Shown piece by piece: positions 57,071 to 64,000 of a stretch of 64,000 nt of DNA. This DNA is from Mallotus nudiflorus (taxonomy: Eukaryota; Streptophyta; Magnoliopsida; Malpighiales; Euphorbiaceae): the NCBI GenBank assembly GCA_947683625.1, contig CANTUR010000793.1, positions 372,001 through 436,000 on the forward strand. Reading direction: 5' to 3'. The position numbers were made by a program, and so were the translations under genes. The notes beneath the pieces are model-generated. The model saw only the letters and a program-made list of their open reading frames with translations, ran no database searches and had not been told where the DNA came from. The first letter of the stretch is position 1. Every line of letters starts with the position of its first letter.

Positions 57071-58680
57071 GCAGGACTGTATCCTATGCATTAGAGCTAG
57101 CCCACTTTAAAGACACATCCAAAAGATTCAATATTGATGAATACATGATTGTGGTCTCTAAAAATCCTTAAAAATAATTTGACAACACAAGCTCGTATGG
57201 TGTGTGCAACATTTGTAGAAAACATGCATTATTCTAATGTACCTAAGCATGGAGTTCGAAGATGTCTTTTGCAAAAACAATACTGTGTATGCATGAACTA
57301 ATTGAGAAAATAATCAATAGCCAAATGCTTTTTCTGTTTAAAGTTAACCTTTTAGGAAATGGCCCTTGTCATATCAAATAACATGAATTTAAAAGTTGAG
57401 TATACCCAAACGGAACATCAATTAGGACCCTCTCAATATTAAATTGGGATTATGATAATAACACATACCCCAAGCTTAGTTGCTTCCTTAGAATGCTTTG
57501 TTGTCATATGACAATTGTGTTTGACCCTTAGTGTGGAAGAGACTCTATTTGCCCCCCAGTAGAAGCACCTTGTTGGAAAACTCTATTACTTATGAGGCTT
57601 AACTCATCACAAAAATTCCCCCCCCCTCCATTAAGGAATTGATAAACTCTCTCTCTCTTTCACACCACCAAGTAAAATCTCTTGATCTTTTGAATCGCTC
57701 TTCTTATAATGAAAATGTGACTGATTTTATTTTATATTCCATCTTTTGCCTAGGTCGCTCCTTTTCTACGAGTTTTTGAACCTAACTGGGTATTTCATTT
57801 TCTTTCTTTTTTTATTTTCTCTCTTTTGCCTAGGTCACTCCTTTTCGAGGAATTTTCAACCTAACTGGGTGGTTACAAATTCACGATGATGGTTGACCAC
57901 TTTTATTATGCTCGATGTTCATGTTGTCACTTTAGCTGCTAACTACTCTTACTACTGATCATTGGAAATTGACATCACTTATGCTATCAATTGATGCAAA
58001 ACTAATGACTCCATGTCTGACACTTAACATGTCAACAATATGTTAGTCATGACTGTCTTCACATGATTAATCCTTTGTTATAATCAAGCATGCCACATTA
58101 TGCTTGTTATTGATCAGTCCTTTGAGGGTTTTCTAACCAACTATTTTTTTTAGCTCACAATTGGCAAGAATTTTATTTGAGAATAAGGACTTTCCAAGGA
58201 TTGCTCAAAATTGAGTTTTCAAATGTTGGTGGTACAGACAAAGATTTCCCTTTTTCTTTCCCCATGCTTTCCTTCCTTTTCTTTTTCGTTTTCATTTTCT
58301 TTTCTTTTCTTTTATTTTTCTTTTTCTTTTCTTTGCTTAATGAATATAAGGAATTCATTTCAGGAAAAACTGAGGTTAAATGTGCCTGAAGGAAAAGTTT
58401 GAAAGTCAATCATGACATTTTAGTACTCTCATTTTATGGTTTTTTTTAAATCTCTATCTCGTTCAAGCATAAGATTGCATGCACAATTATAATAGCTTAA
58501 TACTCATTTATATTAGATAATCAAACATTCATTAGCACTAAAGACAAAATGGTGTAGCAAAATATGGTCCTAAGTTATATAGTCTCAACAGATAAACAAC
58601 TACACATAAATGCCCAAATTCAAGTTGGCTTCAACTTATACTCCAAAATGATATAACTCTTTGAAATCCTTTATGCCCAT
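57071..58680 (-). other. Internal non-coding region of the Ogre/Tat-like element
   Basis: No RT, integrase or protease motif on either strand. Low-complexity CT-rich patches (57770-57850, 58250-58340) give spurious Lys/Phe-rich ORFs. This is where pol would be expected. Confidence 0.5.
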
Positions 58681-58689
58681 GTCCTTCAA

Positions 58690-59430
58690 TTTGTTAGCCA
58701 TAGGTGGAATGAAGACTTCTATAGCTATAATCAACTGGTATGATTTTGTGGACCTATGCTTCATTTGAGCCAACTTCCCTCTCTACATATCTAAGAAGGT
58801 CACAAAGGACTCATTAGGTCTTTACACTATATTTTGTAGCTCATAATAATAAACTTCAAACTAAGAGTTTAACCCATACTATTTGATATAGACTGAACAT
58901 AGCTCGTTCTATTCTTATTGGACATGTGCATCTAGAGTGTAGTACCAATTAATAATAGCTCCTTCCAAGGATAATGGAAATTGGTTGACAATATGAGCTT
59001 TAGACAATCCAGTGGCCTTTATGTAGGTGATGTATTACGTCAGATGCAGATGAGGGTCATCAGTACTAGAGTATTTCTTTATATTTGGGAATTTGTATTT
59101 TGGGTGTAATAGTTCTTCCTTCTCCAAATCTAGATCTAGCTTAGCAAAGTTAGGATTGAATCCATGCATCTTCGGTGCAATCTGCAGTTGATCCATTTGC
59201 CTTTACATGTCTTTCATTCATTCTGACTATATTGGATCTACTGATGCTTTGAACAACAGTTCTAGTTTCAAAGTCTTCTCCATCCACATCATCTTTCCTA
59301 TCATCTCAACAAACATGTCTCTAATCATTTGTTGCATGTCATCTCTGATCTCTTTCAATAGTTTTTTCTTGAAAGCTTCAAATCAAAATTAGAGCATCCT
59401 GCCATCTTGTTCCCTTGTTAAGTGGTCTCA
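58690..59430 (-). pseudogene. gag relic of the Ogre/Tat-like element
   Basis: On the minus strand the core of a Retrotrans_gag domain is readable: KYSSTDDPHLHLT, stop, YITYIKATGLSKAHIVNQFP, then LSLEGAIINWYYTLDAH. This matches the family pattern Y-D-G-x-x-D-P-x-x-H-L ... F-P-x-S-L-x-G-x-A-x-x-W-Y. Several stops interrupt it. No zinc knuckle or protease follows. Confidence 0.7.
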
Positions 59431-60389
59431 ACTATTTGATTGAATGCTCGATATTGATGGACCAAATCCCTTTGATCCGCTTCCAAATAAGAAGAGGCTT
59501 ATGGCTAGGAAAAATTCATTTTTAAAGGTTGCAATGAATGTCATGTATGGATGAAATTCAATATATTTTTATTTTTTATTTTTTAAGATTAAAATGAATG
59601 TCATGTATGCATGAAATGCAAGTTTTTTTTACATGAATATAAATGAACAAACAAAAAAATAAGCAATGAATTTAGGCATGATTACTTCCACCTTTATTCC
59701 TCCCACACATATGTTTAATAGTGAGTTTCTCTGCCTAGGATTTTTTATCTGGGTTTTAATTATCAGTAGGGGATAACAAAACATATGCAATATAACTCTC
59801 AAAATGGAGTAAACAAGTAATGGATCCTCTAAATAAATCCAAAGTCCATCCTTAATAGGTCGACAACGGCATTACGGCCTTACCTTGTAAAAACTTATCT
59901 CAATGGGCCATATAGGTATGAGAGCCCCATTTAGCAACATCCACTCGAGACAGGCTAAAATTTGGCATAAAAAGGCCTATCTCGACAAGGTCCATTTATA
60001 ATGGGCTTGAGTTTTATTTTAAGGATCCATTAAAGGGCATAAAACACATGCAATTGGAAAATTCCTAAGGGAAATTACTAGGTCACTATATGAGCTTGAG
60101 TCTTAGGTATTAGGCTTTGGTTCGCATAATGATATACATCCATATGCATCACCCCACTTAAGGGTCCATGGGACGCGAATAAGTATGTGTCGTGAATGAT
60201 AATAATCAAATATTTCATCATCAGGTTTTAATGAAATATAGGTAGCAAAATAATGATTATCATCAGGTTAATTAGGACTGAAGTGCTCATTATGGGTAAA
60301 AAGTATAGTGAATGCAATAGAAATGCAAAAGAAATAAAGGAATAATTAAAGATGATAAATTACAAAATACTTGGAATCAATTTCTTTAT

Positions 60390-60406
60390 CCCCAATAGAG
60401 TCGCCA
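60390..60406 (-). other. Primer binding site of the Ogre/Tat-like element
   Basis: Minus-strand TGGCGACTCTATTGGGG lies one base inside the right LTR. TGGCGACTC-type PBSs are described for Ogre-like Ty3/gypsy elements. Confidence 0.7.
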
Positions 60407-60407
60407 C

Positions 60408-62282
60408 TGTAGGTGGTGGGGCTTAGGGCACACCTAAGTGTTTGGTGACCATGGCACTATATGGGCTTGAAGTCCACTAGGAAATATGAAGTATGTCTTA
60501 AAGCCTAATTAGAGATAGAGTTGCTACCCAGATGAAAGCCAAAACACACTGTACGACAACTGGATTCAACGGAGGTTCCCAGAAGCCGTCATTAGAGAAT
60601 GGGTTTGGAAACTAGGTATAGGATTTTGGAATTCCCACCCAACCTTGCGGTTGGCCTCCATTTGTGTTTTGTAATTTATTAGCTTTAATTATTCAAATAT
60701 TTCTTTGTTAACGTGCAAATTATAATTGCCTTCAAATAATTTGTCAAGTTCTACATTAAGGTCCAAATTTTCACATTAATCACGTTTCATGCCTTAAGTC
60801 CCACATTCAATATAACTAAAAAATAAGTAATAATTTACAACCATACATTCCAAATGAGTGGGTAAGGGATTAAGGATTATAATACTTTGTATAAAGAGGT
60901 AAAATAAACCATAAATAAATCGAAAGTAAACTACTTGAATTAGATAAATAAAACCTTTCAAGAACTAATTAATAAGACAAATATTTAATGATTAGAAATC
61001 ACCAATAAATTCCTACAATAGACAAAATGTCAGTTTCCAAGATATATAAAGATCTTATAAAAGAATCCACCACGTCAACTTATAAATTAGATTTAATACA
61101 AATGAGAAATAATAAATATCTAGACTTTAATTGAACAAAATAGCAAAATAATCATGCAGCATAGACTAAGGAATATTAAGCAAGGGCATTCATAGAATCA
61201 TGCACGTTTTATGAGGAAAATTGAGATAAGGTCGCGTAGGACACTATTTGAGTGGCTATCGCCTTTGTGATGAGGTGATCGCCTCATAGCAAAGAGATGG
61301 TGCCTCTTTGTAGAGGCGCTGCCTAACCAACAGGCACAGATAACTCTCCAAAAGCAATAGACTTTGATTTCATGCAAGCAATAAATAATATAAATGAATA
61401 AGACTTACAATTACATTTAAAGCCTCAATCAATTATGTTAAGAGAATGGAATAACATAAGCAATAAGCACAAGAAATAAGTGACTAAATAAATAAACAAG
61501 GGGTTTGATAAAACTAAAATTTCAATATTGGAAAGAAGTAAGAATAATTATTGAAATAAGAGCTTTTCTTAAAATGGTTGGCCTTTAAAGATAGATATGG
61601 ATATTTATCTTTGCTTGAATACAAGGTTTCCACCTTCTTCTCCCTTGAAAATGGCCTTCTTCAAGCTTAATCCCTTCTCTTTTTCCCCAAAGAATTTCTT
61701 TTTTTTTAATTCTTTTTTCCAGAGCTCCTCTTTTTTTTTTTGGATTATGGTTGCTTCCCTCCCCCTTTCTCTCTTTTATTTTCTTTTTTAATCCTATGCT
61801 TAGCACATACCCCTACCTTTTTACTCTTAATTTCCCTTTCCAGCTCTCCCCTTCTCCTAAAAATCTCTTTTTTTATGAAATAGGTTGAGTTTAATGGAAG
61901 GTAGGCCCACCAAGTTGGATGTCATGGTCATCTTTGCATTTAACGTGAAGGCAAGTGGCTACTGCAAAGGCGGCGCCTTTGCAATGAGGGAATCGCTTCA
62001 TCACCTACTACTATAGAGGAGATCGCCTCTTCAAAGAGGCATCGCCTCTTTGGCCTGGCTCTGCATTGGTCCAAATGGACCGAGGTGAGTTGGTCTTGCT
62101 TCTGAATGGGTTTGGCCTGAGATTTTGGGTTTTAAGCTTTTAGGTCCATTTTCAAGAAAGTTTGGGCTTCTTTCTTGCATTCAAGCTTTACATTTCTCAT
62201 CATCGGCTTGTATGGCGGGCCGATCAAATCGAGCATCCATAGTTCGCCCCCTATCTTGGACTGATTGAACCGAGTGTCAACA
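60408..62282 (-). repeat. 5' LTR of the Ogre/Tat-like element
   Basis: Collinear with 54002-55852. Read on the minus strand it runs from TGTTGACACTCGG (62282) to ...CCACCTACA (60408), followed by the PBS. Confidence 0.9.
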
Positions 62283-62578
62283 CATATATTAAAAAAAATA
62301 ACTTTTTGAATCCTAAAACCCAAAAAAAAAAAAAAACAATCCCAAACGAATTAGGAAAAATGAATCCTAAAACAACTAAAACACAAAATTACCTTTTTGA
62401 AGGCCTAAAAGATAGAATTTTCCAAAAAACAACGGAGCTCATAAGCAAAGCTAGTGACTTATAATGATCGGGCTGTTTCCAATGAATTTGGGCTCTTAAT
62501 TTGCCAAAATTCGAAACTCCAAAGTTCTAAATAATTACAAAACTGCCATTACCTCAATTTTTCATATTTTTCCAGAAA
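62283..62578. other. Spacer between two retroelements
   Basis: Starts with the CATAT target duplication. AT-rich, with a 14-base A run at about 62323. No feature. Confidence 0.4.
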
Positions 62579-64000
62579 TCAAATTGATTGCTCTTTGATG
62601 CCCTCATTATTCTCCCTATTGTGGATAAAATTTGCCCGTGAATATGGATTGCCTGAAGAATCACCTGCATGTGGGGTGAGATGCTTAACATTAAAAACAT
62701 CCACGGTGCGAATGTGGCTAGGCAACTTTAAATGGTAGGCATTAGGATTGATCTTCTTAATGACTTCCACTAGTCCAATCTTCTTGGCAGAAAGCTTATT
62801 ATATTCACCTGTAGGAAATCTCTCGGTAAAAATAGCCCACACATAATCCCCCACATCGAACTTGACATGCCACCTCTTCTTGTCAATAGCCTGTTTATAT
62901 TTAGAGGTAGCTTGGACTAAATTATAATGGATAGCCTTATGAACTTCCTATAATCCACTAACAAAATTCTCTGCCTTGCCATTAACTCTCATATTATCTA
63001 GGAGAGGAATCAAATCCAACGGTCCTCTTAGTATAACAGAATACACTATAGTAAAAGGGCTAAATCCAGTACTCCAATTGACTGCATGATTATGAGTGAA
63101 CTCTGCTTAACACAATTTCTGATCCCTACTCTCCACATGCTCACTCGCTAAGCACCTCAATAAATTACCTAAAGACTGATTCATCACCTCAGTTTGCCCA
63201 TCTGTTTGTGGATGATAGGCACTACTAAAATTAAGCTGCATATTCACCATTTTTCATAAACTTCGCCAAAAATGACTACGAAACCTGGTATCTCGATCAG
63301 ACATAAGATATAGTCAACCCATGCAATCTATACATCTCTTTAAAAAACAATGGAGCAATATGAACAACATCCGTGGTTTTTTTACATGGTATAAAATGCA
63401 CTATTTTTGAAAATTGATCAACTACCACAAATATAAAATCATTACCTCGTTGTGTGTGTGGTAATCATAGCAAAAAATCCATGTTGAGCTCCACCCAAGG
63501 CTGTGAAGGAACTGTCAATGGCATATACAAACCCATGTTAGATGATGTCCCTTTATAAACCTAACAAATTCAACATCTCTACACCAGTTTTTCAACTTCT
63601 TTGAAAGTGGTAGGCAAAAAATAATAAGCTTGCACTAATTGCACAGTCCTGTCTCATCGCACATGCCCTTTACCATCCAATTCTTTAATAAATTTTAAAC
63701 GTAAACTACAATCTGGGACACATAGTTGATTACCCTTAAATAGAAATCCATAATGCAATAGGAAATTTATTCTCTCATCTGCTTTAACCTTAGCCACAAT
63801 AGCAGAAAAATATGGATCAGTCTTAAATAATTCTACAAAGGAATCAAAACCAGGTACCTCAATGGACGTTTAAGTCAATAGACTCTTCCATTTGCTTAAT
63901 GAATTAGCCACCCTATTAGTAACAACCGACTTATGCTTTACTATAAAAGTAAATCTCTAAATATAAGTAACCCAATTTGCATGTCTAACAGAAATTTTAT
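62579..64000 (-). pseudogene. Ty3/gypsy pol relic, cut by the window edge
   Basis: On the minus strand from 64000 down: the end of an RNase H region (KHKSVVTNRVANSLSK), the integrase zinc-binding region (63590-63760), the integrase core at 63240-63530 (MDFLLWLPHTQRGNDFIFVV; QFSKIVHFIPCKKT) and the integrase C-terminal domain at 62579-62870 (GDYVWAIFTERFPTGEYNKL, NVKHLTPHAG). Stops are scattered in the zinc-binding and core regions. The wording is that of Ty3/gypsy chromovirus-like elements, but I see no chromodomain. The element continues beyond the window. Confidence 0.82.

Larger units (their letters stand above)
54002..62282 (-). mobile_element. Non-autonomous Ogre/Tat-like LTR element (LARD-like), complete with TSD
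   Basis: Two LTRs of 1851 and 1875 bp surround 4.6 kb of internal DNA. The element is bounded by the 5-bp duplication CATAT (53997-54001 and 62283-62287). It is read on the minus strand: the 5' LTR is the right copy, the PBS (TGGCGACTCTATTGGGG) follows it at about 60406-60390, and a polypurine tract (ATCAGGGGGCAAAC) precedes the left LTR at about 55854-55868. LTRs start TGTTGACACTCGG. Inside are a decayed gag and two minisatellites, and no pol domain. The PBS, LTR start and repeats before the 3' LTR resemble Ogre/Tat elements; that lineage is my inference. Confidence 0.85.

Noticed and set aside
58173..58409. Lys-rich and Phe-rich ORFs on both strands
   Set aside because: From a CT-rich low-complexity patch inside the Ogre/Tat-like element.
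1..64000. CRISPR arrays, operons, Shine-Dalgarno sites, rRNA genes
   Set aside because: None seen; spliced genes and plant retroelements show this is nuclear eukaryotic DNA.

Overview
The window looks like nuclear DNA of a flowering plant, most likely a eudicot. It is AT-rich, its genes are split by GT-AG introns, and its protein families are plant-typical (R3H-SUZ protein, LITTLE ZIPPER, KIN17, a transit-peptide M18 aminopeptidase). More than half of it is transposable elements. I cannot name the species from the sequence alone.

Host genes. Four look intact: an R3H/SUZ-domain protein (2154-5098, +, 4 exons, 457 aa), a LITTLE ZIPPER (ZPR3/4-type) microprotein (9677-9904, +, 75 aa), a KIN17-like DNA/RNA-binding protein (24630-25838, +, 402 aa, with an intron in its 5' UTR) and an aspartyl aminopeptidase (37441-29615, -, 10 exons, 525 aa).

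The main finding is a decayed tandem segmental duplication. Copy A runs from the last exon of the R3H gene to about 10.27 kb. Copy B runs from about 26.35 to 29.69 kb and on into the aminopeptidase gene. Copy A keeps R3H and ZPR intact but only the last-exon remnant of an aminopeptidase. Copy B keeps the aminopeptidase intact, but its ZPR has two nonsense codons and a frameshift, and only the R3H 3' end/3' flank is left. Each duplicated gene therefore survives once, in complementary copies.

Mobile elements, left to right. (1) A decayed Ty1/copia element (about 10.96-20.26 kb, +), whose 3' LTR is split by a 3.2-kb solo Ty3/gypsy-type LTR with 5-bp target-site duplications. (2) A second LTR of the same gypsy family (about 21.64-23.60 kb). 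(3) A complete 5.17-kb Mutator-like element (37853-43021) with ~118-bp terminal inverted repeats (TIRs) and a perfect 9-bp target-site duplication, about 0.4 kb upstream of the aminopeptidase start codon. It holds a broken transposase and a convergent GRF-zinc-finger/transmembrane ORF. (4) A tRNA-derived SINE-like piece near 43.7 kb. (5) A Sirevirus-like copia element (about 44.3-52.87 kb, +) with a tRNA-Met PBS, several polypurine tracts and a ~192-bp tandem repeat in its 3' LTR. (6) An RNase-H-like relic near 53.6 kb. (7) A complete 8.28-kb non-autonomous Ogre/Tat-like LTR element (54002-62282, -) with a CATAT target-site duplication, a decayed gag, no pol and two minisatellites. (8) A decayed Ty3/gypsy pol running off the right edge (-).

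How the parts relate. KIN17, R3H and the aminopeptidase look like housekeeping genes, and ZPR is a developmental regulator of HD-ZIP III factors. They do not form a pathway. The present layout is best read as a small gene cluster that was duplicated, sorted by complementary loss and then spread apart by retroelement insertion.
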